Shown here: positions 51,520 to 63,623 of the stretch, one piece after another
Layout of the letters: every line of letters starts with the position of its first letter
Position numbering within the stretch: position 1 is the first letter of the stretch
Origin: Ricinus communis
Lineage: Eukaryota; Streptophyta; Magnoliopsida; Malpighiales; Euphorbiaceae
DNA: 64,000 bases
Assembly (NCBI RefSeq): GCF_019578655.1
Contig: NC_063263.1
Location: 18,537,001-18,601,000 of the forward strand
Direction of reading: 5' to 3'
Notes under the pieces: model-generated
The model's database searches: none
What the model was told of the DNA's origin: nothing
What the model saw: only the letters and a program-made list of their open reading frames with translations
Program-made: the position numbers and the translations under genes

Positions 51520-53735
51520 ATTTAGCAAAGCTTGAAACTTTAAAATTAATTTAATTATTAATAGCTTAAATTAAAGAAAAAACAAAAAGTTGAATCTAAG
51601 AGAAAATGAAATAATTTTTTTCTTATAGTTACAATTAAATAATACATAAGCATCAAATATTGAGTACCGAGCGTATACGTTCCCTAATTTCTTAATTTAT
51701 TTCTATTTAATTTTTGTTACATTTTAAGAATGATTGTTCTTAAATTAACTATTATATATTAATAATCAAATGAGAAAGAAGAAGAATATATTAAATAATT
51801 AGAATTTTTGAAAAATATAATAGAGTGACAAGTCACATCTATTGATTAAATAATATAGAAAAAAAAGGTGCATCAAGGAGCGGATTGGCTCCAATTAATC
51901 TATCAAAAATTTGCTATCCATGCCCCTGGCGACAAACAGAGTAAACTTCTTTTTATTTTATTTGAGTAATAAAAAATACGGGTTAACACCTCATTTTTTC
52001 TTTCTTCTCCATCATTAAAAAAATATTAAAAAACAGAGAGTACATATTACACTATGTTTCCTTTATATCTTCTTACTTTCCTTCACCGATGAAGAATTCT
52101 GATGCTACAATGAGATTATAACAACAATCAAAATCTAAATCATATGAAAGACTCGGTCATGTACGTCTATTCAAGAATATTTTGTTTGCTAATTCTTCTC
52201 TCTTCTTTGCTTTCACTTCTTCCTTCATAAAGACGATAGATTCTTTTAACTCAGTGCTTCCAATTTGTAACCGATTTGGTCTTTGTTCTTTGATTCAGTT
52301 CGTCATCAAGTCATTGTTGAATAATTTTTTTTTGTTTGTAATCGGTTCTCTTTTAAAGATTTGTCTGTTTATTTCGTTCTTTCGCGTTTTGCCACTTCCT
52401 CACTCTGCTACAAACTGATCTACTCTTAATTATTTATTTTATGTGGATGAAAATTGCTCTTGATTTTGATAATTTGGATTTTGATTTGGGACTGTTGAAG
52501 CGGCATTTTTTGGAGCAAGAAGATTCCAAATGCTGTCAATGTTGTGGCTTATAGGAACTCTCTTTGTTCCTTGATTTTGGTCCTCTCTTTATTATTGCTT
52601 TATACGTTTAATTGATTTTGAGCTCTGTTTATCACATCTTTAACTAGCCTAATGATTTTTCCAATTCCAAAATTTGCCAATTGAGCTTTAAACCTCAAAT
52701 AAAATCCTTTTGATCCCACCAAAAATAACCTATATTCTTTTATCTTTTCTTAATTTCATAGTGATTTTACGAGATTAAAAAAAAAAAAAAGAAAAAGAAC
52801 TTGTAATGTCATCTAAAACTGTTGCTAAACATATCCTCACTCTACGTGGTTCTGCAGCGATTGTCTATGAGTTCTTCGGTTATGCAGCAAACAGTATACT
52901 ATACAATCGTGGGGGTTATCCAGAAGAGAGTTTTGTGAAGGTGAAGAAATATGGGTTACCAATCTCACTCTAGATGAAGGTGTTAAATCATTTATAGCCA
53001 ACCTAAACGCCCAGTTATCAGAGTAGTCAGAAGCTGGGAAGTTAGAAAGGGTTGTTCCTGTGATAATGAGCAAGGCCACCAACATTTTATTGAGTTGTTT
53101 TTGTTGAAATGGGAATGAAGAACACAGCATTCCTACTAAAAAGAAAAACTAGCCTAATGGTCGCTAAGTGTTTGTCCAAGCATGAATAGACGCAAAACAG
53201 CCGCTGCTTGAATCATATCAGCTTTCAACAAATGAAATCAATTTTACTTATTTGATTGATAGCCTTCGAAGACATTCAAAACGGAGAAAGCAAGGATCCC
53301 CTCATATATATGAACTAGTAGGTAATCAGTAGTTTGTGTATTTGTCATGGTGGCGAAGGTAAGATGGAGGAGAGATGGTGGTGGCATGCAGGAGAGGAGA
53401 TGATAATAATGGAGAAATCAATAGTCTTGTGTTTTTAAATTAAAAAAGGAAATAAAAGATTTTATTTTTTTATACAGTTTTGGAAAGAAAAGATGGTACT
53501 TTACTCTGAGTCAAGGAAAGAAATCTTAACGGAAGTTTATATCGTTTAATTTTAAATTATATAAAAGAGACATCAATATCGTTGAATGACTTTTTTACAC
53601 CCAAAAATAATTTAAGGGCCAATCTGCTCCTCGCCCTAAAATGTTAAAGGCAAAAAGATGCACATTTTTCCAGTAGTATACAGCAGGTGACAAGCTGTTG
53701 TTAATTCATTCTCTTTATTTCAGCTTCCATATATA
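51520..53735. other. Intergenic DNA, no confirmed gene
   Basis: Composition becomes less AT-rich between about 52080 and 53420. Apart from the minus-strand frame listed at 52837-53130, no domain is recognised. The plus-strand frame 52182-52418 is Phe/Leu-rich and likely spurious. Confidence 0.4.
52837..53130 (-). CDS. Small hypothetical reading frame, possibly secreted
   Basis: A 97-codon frame; an internal ATG at 53085 would give 82 residues starting with a hydrophobic MLVALLIITGTTLSN, which resembles a short signal peptide. The rest (for example NWAFRLAINDLTPSSRVR and SLLDNPHD) is mixed and polar and not obviously random. No family is recognised, and no TATA box or splice partner was identified. 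It could be a gene fragment or chance. Confidence 0.2.
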   Translation of the reverse strand: MLCSSFPFQQKQLNKMLVALLIITGTTLSNFPASDYSDNWAFRLAINDLTPSSRVRLVTHISSPSQNSLLDNPHDCIVYCLLHNRRTHRQSLQNHVE

Positions 53736-53737
53736 AG

Positions 53738-54392
53738 CGTTACTGCAATTGTTATTATTATATAATTATAAAATTAATTCTATAATAAAATTTAATAGAA
53801 TATTTAATACTTAATATTTAATCATCATATTTAAAAATAACAGCAAGTTAAATATCTTTAATTTTTTTCTTAACTTTTTAATATTTTAATATTCTATTAG
53901 TGTATTAATATAAAGATTATTCTAAAATTACGTATTAATTAATTCTATATTAAATAAATTAATACTATCAATATAATTGATATTACTATTTTCTAGAATT
54001 AAAAATTATTATATAATTAAAAAATTAATATTTTAATAAATATAGTATTTAAAAATATTATTTTTTAGAATTAGAATCAATATCTAATTAAAAATTAATT
54101 AATTAAATATTAAAATATAATTAATATTCTATTTTTTAGGATAATTATGATTTAATTAAAAACTAATTTATTATTAATATGTTATTTCTTAGAATTAGAG
54201 TAAGTATTTAATAAGAAATTTAAAATGTAACTTATTAATCAATAAATCAATAAAAATAAATTATAAAATTACATATAAGCTTAAATCTAATTTTTCAAAA
54301 ATAAATACACATGTCAAAATAAAAATCTTATATATTATAACAAAAGACATATTAAAAAATCTCTTAGGTCTTATAAATTAATATATATATAT
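53738..54392 (+). repeat. Dispersed repeat X, second copy
   Basis: It parallels 36967-37655 in the same orientation, with shared phrases including CAATATAATTGATATTA, TTTTTAGAATTAGAATCA, ATTAAAATATAATTAATAT, TATTAATCAATAAATCAATAAA and ACACATGTCAAAATAAAAAT. It ends in a short TA run rather than the long one at the first copy. Confidence 0.55.
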
Positions 54393-54394
54393 GA

Positions 54395-57300
54395 TTAAAT
54401 TGGCTTTCTTATACATTAAAAATTAATTTTTGTTATAATGGTAATTATAGAATCCTAAAATATTGTCTATTATGTTAAATCCTTCACTTAACTTATTTTA
54501 AATTTTTATTATTTTAAAATATATCAACAAATTTAAAAATGTTAAAAAGTGAAGACGTATGATTTTCACTATCTATTTTAACTGTTATTATTTTTAATTA
54601 TGCAAACAATTCTAAGACGTATGATTAATATGTCTTACTAAACTAATTTTATTTTTGAAAAATGTGTCCCACGAAATTTCCTCAAAACATAAAACAATGG
54701 GTTTAAGAATCTGGGTGGAACACCTAATAAACCCAAACCGGGTTTTAAAAAATAATTAAAATTTTTCTAATATTATATATCTAATTTAAAATATAAAGTA
54801 TTTAAGATAAAAACACTTACCCATATTTAATGCAATTTCCCAGCCAACTTAAGTATTATCATATTTAGTTGGGCAAGGTTCTGATAGATACTATATATAT
54901 ATATATATATGATTGGGTACTTTCAAGTTTCATTATAATTTTCTACCACACTGATGAAAGTTCATATCTATTACCACTAATGTAGTTCCAGAAATTAATG
55001 TTTCATCCAAAGGGTAATAATTTATTAGTTCAAAAACACTTAATTTTAAAGAACTCTTTATTGACTAGGAAATTTCTGATCTCCTTCTTCCTTTCCAAAT
55101 TCCAGCCATGAAAGCTGTTGCCTGTCCTTTTCACTATCAGGGCAATCATTCACTTCTGCAACTATATATTTAATTGTCTTCCCTGATTTGGTAATAGTTC
55201 TCAACTAAAGCATCCTTTTCTGTTTGCAATTTCTGGGCAATAAAGAAAATTGTTGGGTTTCTTTTTTAGGCAAAATATACTTTTAAGTCCTTCAATTTTT
55301 CAGCTTTATTTTATTGAACCCTTTAATTGTTATTTTATATCATTAAATTCTTATACTTTTATTTTTATTTTTATTGAGTGTCTAATGGTCCTTAATTAAA
55401 ATAAAAATAAAAATACAAAGACTTATATAACAATATATAAATATTTTTAATAAGACTAAGAATAATAAAATAAAATAGAAAAATTCAATAACTTAATAAT
55501 AGATTTTACCTTTTTTTTGTTGTTATTTGGCCATGTGATGAAATAGTGGCAAAGCACCCACCAATTCATGTAAAGGCAGTGAAGCTTTCAGGAAAGAGGT
55601 TGGGTTATTTCCTTCTTAAACTTTATAAGATGAAGAAGATAAAACTATTTTAATTTTTCTTTTTAAGTTTCTATATTTAATTTTTCAAATTGCATTGACT
55701 GGAGAAACTTCTTTCTCTCTTCCTCTCACTATTCCAAAGAGTTCCTTTTTTTTTTTTTTTTTTGCTTTTCTCTTGCTAGTATTTTATCTTCATTAACTTT
55801 TGTACTTTGAGCCACCAACCTGAACTTTCTTCTTTCTTTTTAATTTAATGACATTTTCAGTCAAGTTCTTCAAGTTACTTTTAAATATCATGCATTTAAA
55901 ATCAATCATAATTACTATAGAGTAATTCAGAATATCATCATATCAAGTAACTAAGGCCTTAGTAAAAATTAATAAACTTATTCATTTAAAACAATTTTGA
56001 TATAATAATTTATTTTTAGAAATAAGAAGTTTTAAGTTCGAATTTTCTTTTTTATATGAAAACATCTTTCAAATTCAACCAATTGCTCCCTCATTTTATT
56101 TTTCCAGTGTGCCATTGTAGAGAAATAGCAATCCTCAAGCAACCTTGGACTGTTGCTAATCCAAACTGAAGGCTTTTTTTTTTTCTTCCTTTTGGGTGTA
56201 GAAACAATTGGGGGTGGATCTTGAATATACTTTAATTGGTTTGATTAGGCTTCATTTGATGTGGTTTTTGTTGTAGTTTGAAAGGCATATGTAGTGCTCA
56301 ATTTCTAGTAGCTTTAGTATTTTACCATAAAAGACATATTAGTTAAATTACAGTTTAATAATATTAAAAGAAATGCCAATATTGAAGTTAAGACCTAAAT
56401 TGCATTTGTTGTCACATTTGTCTAAATATTCAAACTAATATAAAATTCTTGTTTATGAGTTTATTTGACAATCATTCACAGTCATGTGTGATGATTAGTA
56501 GCCCATAAATTCTACTAATTGAGACTTCTATTTAGAATATGAAGATTTTAAAAACTTATTATAATTTCTTAAGTTATGGAAATAAATTATGTTATTTTAT
56601 AATTCTTGGGATTAAATCACAAATATACTTAATAATAGTAGAGTTTATATATAAGATTATGTTTGGTTGCCTAAGTCATTCATTTTTCTTAATTTTACAC
56701 AATTATTTTGTGAGAGAGAAAAAGATTTAAATAAATAATTAATCCATAACTAAAAACCATCATACAAAAACAAAAATTGTTCCTTGTACATGAGCATGTC
56801 ATCTTTGCCCACTTCCTTGAATATTAAATAACCTTTTGGGTCATCCTTTTCTTTCCTTGTTATTTTGTATGCTTGGTTCTTTGTAATAAATTGCTGGAGG
56901 CTTAATTAGATTATGAGTTAATTTGACCATATATATTCTTATACACAAAAACAAGTTTTATAGAACATGAATTTGTATTCAAATAAGTCCTTTTCTTATA
57001 CCTTCTTTTTGCAACATAATCTCTTATTTGGTATCAAAATAGTTATGGCTCATTGCATATATAGCATGAGTCCAAGGAATTCCTTTTAAATCCTAAGACC
57101 TAAAAGTGCAATTCTGTTGCCTAAGATCAATAATGTTACCATATTTCCTTTCAGATCTTAGCAACTCATTTCCTTCTTTTTTTTTCCTCCATTACTTAGG
57201 TTCGAATATAGGACCTTAAATATACAGGAGCTTGAAAATACTTAGGTTTGATGTTGTGCACCTTAAAATCATCATTAATAGTAAAAAAATTTAAGTGAAG

Positions 57301-58210
57301 TTTAAATAGTAAATGTAGATAAAAAAAATTAATCGGATCACTATAAATCATGTGTTTAATTAATTATTTTTACTAATATTATTTTTAATATTTAAATTTC
57401 TTAAACCAAATTTTTCTTTTAATGGAAATTGATTTTTATAGAAACCATTCCCCCCTCCCTCCCTCCAATTGCCATAAGATATTTCAATTTAGATAATTTG
57501 ATATTTAGCTAAGAAATAATCTCATCCAACCATGATACCATCTCAATTTTACAAGCCCATCCATAACAAATTCTAATAAAAAATGAAAAAAAATAAGAAA
57601 TCACATTATAAGAAGCCAAACAATGGACTACAAAGGGAAAAAACATGGAATTTCTTGCATTAAGAAAAGCCCCTATAAGTTTAACAACATATTAACTAAT
57701 TAATAACTCTAATTTCAAAAAGAAAACTTTTTTCAATTTCTTACTTTCCTAAAAGTTATATTTATTATACAAACAAAATCACCAGCAAAATGTTTTGACA
57801 GTACACAATAATAAAAAAAACATAAAAAATATTTGTTAAGTAAATAAGTAGTTTCTCTTCTCTAGTTCTCAGTTCCAACTTCAAAATTTTCTTTCTCAAT
57901 TATTTTGTAAAAGTAATAACACAACTTCAACAGCTTTCAACTTTTCTAAATTCAAAATCAATTTGCACCAAGTTCTCAATTTTGAAATTAATTTAGGCTT
58001 AGTCTTCCATTGTTTAGTTTAAGTATTCAATTTTGCTTTTAGAGATTTGCAATATGTTTTAAGTATTCAATATCTTTAATTATTGTGCTAATATTACTAT
58101 CAAATTAGTTGGACAAAAGAGAAAGATAAATATGTGTCTTGCCATCTTCTATTGCTGACATGTCAAATCTTTTAACTAAATTCAAAGTGAATGTTTAATA
58201 TATATAAATT
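54395..58210. other. Gene-poor intergenic DNA
   Basis: No gene is supported. Features are a short TA tract at 54893-54910, a poly-T run near 55747-55762 and a C-rich run near 57450-57467. A block at 55270-55510 has phrases such as AAGTCCTTCAATTTTTCAGC, of the kind found in common plant MITEs. Confidence 0.5.
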
Positions 58211-58214
58211 AAAG

Positions 58215-58490
58215 GTTTTGCTAGAATATTATAGTGACCCTTTATTATTATAAATTTATTTTTTAGTAATAGATATTAATTTTATACATTTTTTCATTAT
58301 ATTATTGATGAATTTATATAGAACTTTAAATTATTTATACAAATCAAAACCAAATAAGTAAATTTCATAGTTGTTTCAAGTACCCATGATTAAATTATAG
58401 ATAGAAATTTTTAGTAAATTAAAATAATATATTTTGATTAATAATAATTAAGTGCTATATATATATAATTGATTAGTCTAGAATGGCTCA
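58215..58490 (+). repeat. Dispersed repeat Y, third copy
   Basis: It begins TTTTGCTAGAATATTATAGTG and continues with TATTATAAATTTATTTTTTAG, TTATTTATACAAATCAAA, GTTTCAAGTACCCATG and TTAAGTGCTATATATA. This is the same order and orientation as 38180-38515. Confidence 0.5.
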
Positions 58491-58499
58491 TAAATTAAA

Positions 58500-59400
58500 A
58501 TACAGTTAAATATTAATGGTTATTGCATACATTTAAAACTCAATAGGCAATAAGTTTTTTCTTTCAAATTCAGATGTTGATTTACTGATATTCTTACAAA
58601 AGAGAAAAGAATACATCTTTATATTTTTGAGTTATGAACTTGTCTTTAGCTTTCCACTTTGGACATGTCAAAATTATCAATACAAAACCCTCTATCCATT
58701 TGTCCACTAAAATTAGTGGGAAAAGGTTTAAGAAAATTGTTGGTCCTCCTATAACAAATTAATAAATAATTCATCTTTTCTTTTTAAAATGCATATTTTG
58801 GAATATTTATATCTATCTCTTACAAAATTAATTAATACACTTACTGAACTTAGCACACTTAACCTAGTTCTGGATGGGCTTTGTCTCCTACACTACCAAT
58901 AAGAAATTTAACTCTGGAGTTAAACCTTACATATAAAAATAATCTATTCATTTAACTTCATATAAAAAGTTAATTGTTGCTAATTAATATCTTTGGAATA
59001 TATATAACTAAATGTAAAAAAAACTATTCATTGAATAATATACTTCATTCATTTTATATTAACCGTTATTTTTTAGCAGTTTAACCGGATTAAAAAATAT
59101 TTAATAAATTTATCATAAAAAAATAGTTAAATAAAATAAAATTATATTTATTTTAATACAAGAATAAAATAAAAAAATAATTTTACATACAATGTAAAAA
59201 GTAATAAGTATATTGAATTTTTTTATTATTTTTAATTTTAAAAAAGCGACAATTAATACAAAATGGGTATGGAAAAACTAGAATAATTTATTAGGAATTA
59301 AAAATTATGGATTATGTCACAGGGATTTGGCCAAGAAAATTAGCATAAGGAAAAAAGAAAAGAAAAAACCCATGCCCTACTTACTACTTATACTGCAAGT
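58500..59400. other. Intergenic DNA upstream of the RBR gene
   Basis: AT-rich with no supported gene. No obvious TATA box was fixed for the downstream gene. Confidence 0.4.
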
Positions 59401-59419
59401 TCTTACTAATTTCTTCCAG

Positions 59420-59691
59420 CAAGAAATGTGTTGTCCAAACTAACCAAAAAAGAAAAAAAAAAAAAAAGAGAAAAGAAGAAAAGAAAGAAAGAAGAAGTAA
59501 AGCAGAAATTACTCTGTTTGCTCTCACTCGCACATTGTTGTTGGTCTCCTACAGTAATAATTCTCCTTTTACTCTTGTCAGTATTAATTCTTCTTCTCTT
59601 CTTCTGTCTGTCTCTCTCACCCTCTGTCTTTGTTTCACCACAAAAACAAAAGAAAAAGGAAAAGGAAATACAAAACACTTGGAATTATTGC

Positions 59692-59722
<31 letters not shown>

Positions 59723-61357
59723 GGACTCTGTGTAAGTTTCATTACCTTTCTGTTTTGATTTGATCAGTAGTTATTGTGGGGTTTTGTTTGTTTGTTTATT
59801 TTAACAATCTTTAATTATTAAACCTCTAAACTACTGCTGCTGCAAGTTTTGTACTTCTGTTGATATTTTCTTTTTCTGCTGTGGAAATTATTAGCTGATT
59901 TTAGTTTCATTATATTGTTTTTGATTTTGGAATTTTTGGCTTTTCAATTTTGTGAACATGGGAACCTTTTTTTTTTTCTTTTCTTGTTTTGTTTTTGCAA
60001 TGTTACTTGTCATTTCTGTTTGTTTGCCAAGAAAATGCTAGAAAGTGAATCAAGTGCATACACATACCTTGAATTGTGAATCATGTGTGTCGAAGTACAA
60101 ACAAATTCTTGACATTTCTCCTATTTAAGCTGTTGATCTTCTTTATGTTTCTTCTCTTGTGGTTGCTCATATACTACAGGTACTCCAAAATGTTAAAAGC
60201 TTTAGTGTATACTTCTTTTGTAATTTAGTTCTTTCTCTTTTCTGAGTTTCTGCTTGGTTTCTGAGAAAATATTATGAAATGAAAGAACTGTAGGATCAGA
60301 TGGTATTAGAATTTTGTTAATCGGAAAGTACTGGAAATTTGGCTGTGTGCCTTCTACCTTACTCACTGCATCCATTTGATTGGTGGGAAAATGAAGAAGA
60401 GTTGTTACAATTATTATCATTTTTAATTTTTGGGTTGATTTTGTGATATTCTTGAGTTTTTTGGGTAAGTTTCATCTTCCAAGTTCTAAAGTTGTGTTAA
60501 AATGACAATATGAGCTCAAATTTCCTTCCCAGTTTCATGAATTATATTAATGGTTATCGATGTGCAGTACCTTTAATACCTTTATCTCACTTTTCTATGT
60601 CAACCATTTTTGCTCAAAACTAATTGGCATGAGATTTGCAGACCAACTATATTATGGCAACACAAATAAGCTCCTGCCTTGTAAGCATAAAGAATATAGA
60701 TACAGAGATACCAAGAATCGTTGCATGAAGGAACCTGGTGGAATTATCAGATATTTCATGACAATCTGACTGTTGGATGCAAGAAAATGTAGTGCACTCG
60801 CAACTCAACACAACCAAGCTGAATTCTTTTGCTGCTCTAGTGTTGTGATTAGTAGTTTAAAGCGGAATTCAGAAAATATGATCATTACTACTAGCATTTT
60901 CCTTTTAGGTTTGCAAACTTTGCGACTTTTGCATTGATAAGTTCTTTCCCTAAACAGGCGATGCAATTGGGCATATTTCAAACAGTCCCCTGCTCCAGTG
61001 TGAAAGTGCCTTTTTGGTAGAGATATTTTTCTTGCTTATATGTGAAACTAGAATTTGTTTAACCCTTGATGTGGATATCTCTAAAAGATGAGAATTGAAG
61101 ATTAACAAATCAATTGACTTCTGGAAATAGTTGTTGTCAATCATTCTTTTTTTTTTTTTTTTGTCATTTTTTTTTTTTGTTAAGTGAAATAGTGTATATG
61201 ATAGTTTTAAACACATGTATGATGAATTGTTGCAGTGTTGAGGTTGAGGATTGCCATATCACCCTAGAGAAGGACCCCAATTTCCAATTTCAGAAGTGGG
61301 GGGAGGCTAACCCCAGCACGTTTGTGTGAACTTTGTAAGCAAAGGGCATATCACAGC
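59420..61357 (+). promoter_or_regulatory. Probable 5' leader and leader intron of the RBR gene
   Basis: 59500-59735 is strongly CT-rich with an (ATT)n run at 59692-59722, typical of plant 5' leaders. TGTGTAAGTTTC at about 59728 would fit a donor site. Between there and 61357 the sequence is T-rich and intron-like, with candidate acceptors near 60179 and 61234. The exact leader structure cannot be settled without transcript data. An in-frame TAG at 61265 closes the coding frame upstream. Confidence 0.35.
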
Positions 61358-62719
61358 ATGGGTAACAAATTGCAGAAGCCCCAAGAAACAAATGTAGTAG
61401 AAGAACATGAGCAAAAAGAAGAAGTTGTTTCAAGTTTCACTTGTGAAATATGCATTGAACCCATGCTATCAAACAAGAAATTTGAGAATGCTAGTTTGTG
61501 TACTCATCCCTTCTGCCTGGACTGCATATCTAAATATGTCGAAGTAAAAGTTGAAGGATTCATTGGAAACATCAAATGCCCGGGAACAAGCTGCAAGCAC
61601 CCACTAGATCCTCTCTCATGCAGGTCTATCATCTCAAAGCCAGTGTTTGACAAATGGTGTGATCTTCTATGTGATTCAGTGGTCTCAGGGGTCGAAAGGT
61701 GCTATTGTCCATATCGGGATTGCTCGGCTTTGGTTTTAAATGAGTGCAAGGATAAACTGAAGAAAATCAAATGTCCTAACTGCAAGAAAAACTTATGCTA
61801 TGTATGCAAGATCCCATGGCATGCAGGTTATCAGTGCAATGAGAGTGGACAATTGAGAGATAGAAATGATGTTCTGATTGGGGAACTTATAGAAGAGAAG
61901 AAGTGGACTAGATGCTATAATTGTGGTCACTCTGTTGAGCGAGTTAGTGGCTGCAGAGATGTAAAATGCAAGTATGCCTTCCATCTCTCTCTCTCTCTCT
62001 CTCTCTCTGTGTTGTGTGTTTTGATGCATATGCAATATATTTGCTGCTTTATTCCTTTCTTCCCATTTCCTTCTCCAAACAAGCATAAAAACAATTACAA
62101 ATACACATGTATACAAGTTTGCAAAAATGTAATGCACAGGACACCAAATATCTCAACTAAACATCCCGTGATATACTTGTAGGTTCTCAGACTATAAACT
62201 GTCACATACTAGTGGCTTTTTCAAATTCTATTGATGAATAAACTTAAATTAGCTCACTCCACTCCTCAAGTATAGTGTTGTGCGGTATTCTAAATATCTC
62301 TGGCAACTCCGTGGCTAAGCCTAAGTTCATTGTTTACGAGCAATTTAGTTTTGGAAGTAGAATGAATTAGTACTAGAAACAAAATAAATAATGAAGTCGA
62401 TTGTCATTTATAATTATATTAATTATCAGACAACCATGCAAATGGAGCAGTAGTTGTGACAGGAGATGAAAAGCAAAGTTCCGTATCCTGAAACTAGGAA
62501 TTATTCAGATACACAATCACTGATCTATTTCTTTGGTATGATCTCTGATGCAGATGTGGGGTTCGTTTTTGTCATCAATGTGGAGGACGGTTCCATTTGG
62601 GTCCTTGTAAGCACAAGTGTTGTGGAGATGCTTTCTGCATGCTCTTATTTTTTATAATATTGATGGTTTTTTGCTATCTCTTTTATCATCAAGTAAATCT
62701 ACTATCCCCTTCTGTATAG
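61358..62719 (+). CDS. RBR-type E3 ubiquitin ligase with C-terminal membrane anchor
   Basis: RING1-IBR-RING2 ligase that passes ubiquitin from an E2 through a thioester on RING2. Exons are 61358-61971 and 62554-62719, phase 2, giving 259 residues. RING1 spans about 29-79 (CEIC, CTHPFCLDC, CPGTSC). IBR spans about 115-160 (CYCPYRDC, CPNCKKNLCYVC). RING2 spans about 186-228 (CYNC, the catalytic-type Cys C199 in SGC, KCKCG, FCHQCGGRFHLGPC). C199 is followed by RDVKC rather than the NH found in animal HHARI, as in many plant members. Residues 233-250 (CMLLFFIILMVFCYLFYH) form one transmembrane segment, so it is tail-anchored with the RBR facing the cytosol. ATG 61358 is the first in-frame Met after the upstream stop. 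The intron interrupts RING2 and contains a CT repeat. If the intron is retained, the frame runs to a stop at 62182, cutting off the end of RING2 and the anchor. Confidence 0.88.
61984..62008 (+). repeat. (CT)n microsatellite in the RBR intron
   Basis: About 12 CT units lie directly after the donor site (61972) of the RBR intron. Confidence 0.9.
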
Positions 62720-63600
62720 CCTACTGGTGCAGAAGAATTGCCTCGAAAGTCCTTTGCTACATCATGTTGTTTAGCAAATATTAAAATAGGTTGTAAATAA
62801 TGTTTATCCATGTACTGGAGAAAAGTTAAACTTGCTATTACTACTATCACTGTTATTAGCACTGTCATTAAATCATGTACAGGCATAAACATATATAATA
62901 GGTAGCTTTGAGTCTTCTCTTTAATATCTCTATCTTGGTTGTGATAATAATTTTTCATTTGTAAAGACGCATGCAAGTGGCATTCCAGATGACCCCTTTA
63001 TGTTTTTCTGCACTGGTTCTATTTCATAATGTATCCATGCTTTGCTAAAATCTGTGTGTTAATTTGAAAGCTTGATGCAACAAGTCCACTCTGTTAAATG
63101 GCTCAAAGCATGCAAGAGCTGCTGCTAAGAGAGGGCAAGATGTTTGGATGATTTGTAGTTTCCGATTTGTAACTTTTTGGAAATGGTGATCCCATAGTTG
63201 TTTAGGATTCCTATAGTTTTTGTGAAGAATTATTTTCCAAATTTGGTAGTAAAGATTATTGTTGTTCTTCAGGTGTGGGTGAAGCAGGCCAAATAAAGCT
63301 CCTTTTCTTCACAGGAACCCCTGCAATATTAGGACCGGATTACCCACCAAAGGATTTTGACCGCAGTCTGTAATAATTAACGATTCAGACAACAAACAAT
63401 CTTAGTTATTTAAAATTGATAATATCTTAAATAAACAAAAGTAAATAAACATATAATGATTTTACTCAAAAGAATTTATATTTTATAATATTATTATTCT
63501 TTCACTCAAAATACAAAATCAGTTCACACAAAATACAAAATCAATTAACTACAATAATGAACAAAACTTAACAATTTCTTAATCTAAAACAACAAGCAAA
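62720..63600. other. RBR 3' region and flank
   Basis: 62720 to about 63280 reads like a 3' untranslated region, without long frames that are recognised. 63285-63365 (AGGCCAAATAAAGCTCC...GACCGCAGTCTG) is of higher complexity and may be the 3' end of the transcript or an edge of the neighbouring retroelement. Confidence 0.4.
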
Positions 63601-63623
63601 TAGAAACTAGCTATTAAACTATT

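Noticed and set aside
57195..57215. GGTTCGAAT, resembling a tRNA T-loop
   Set aside because: No acceptor stem, D-arm or anticodon arm in the right spacing.
59406..59763. Overlapping frames on both strands rich in Lys/Arg or Leu/Phe
   Set aside because: Low-complexity CT-rich and ATT-repeat DNA; better explained as the RBR 5' leader.
61793..62137. Minus-strand frame opposite the RBR gene
   Set aside because: Shadow of RBR exon 1 and the CT repeat (RERERERE run).
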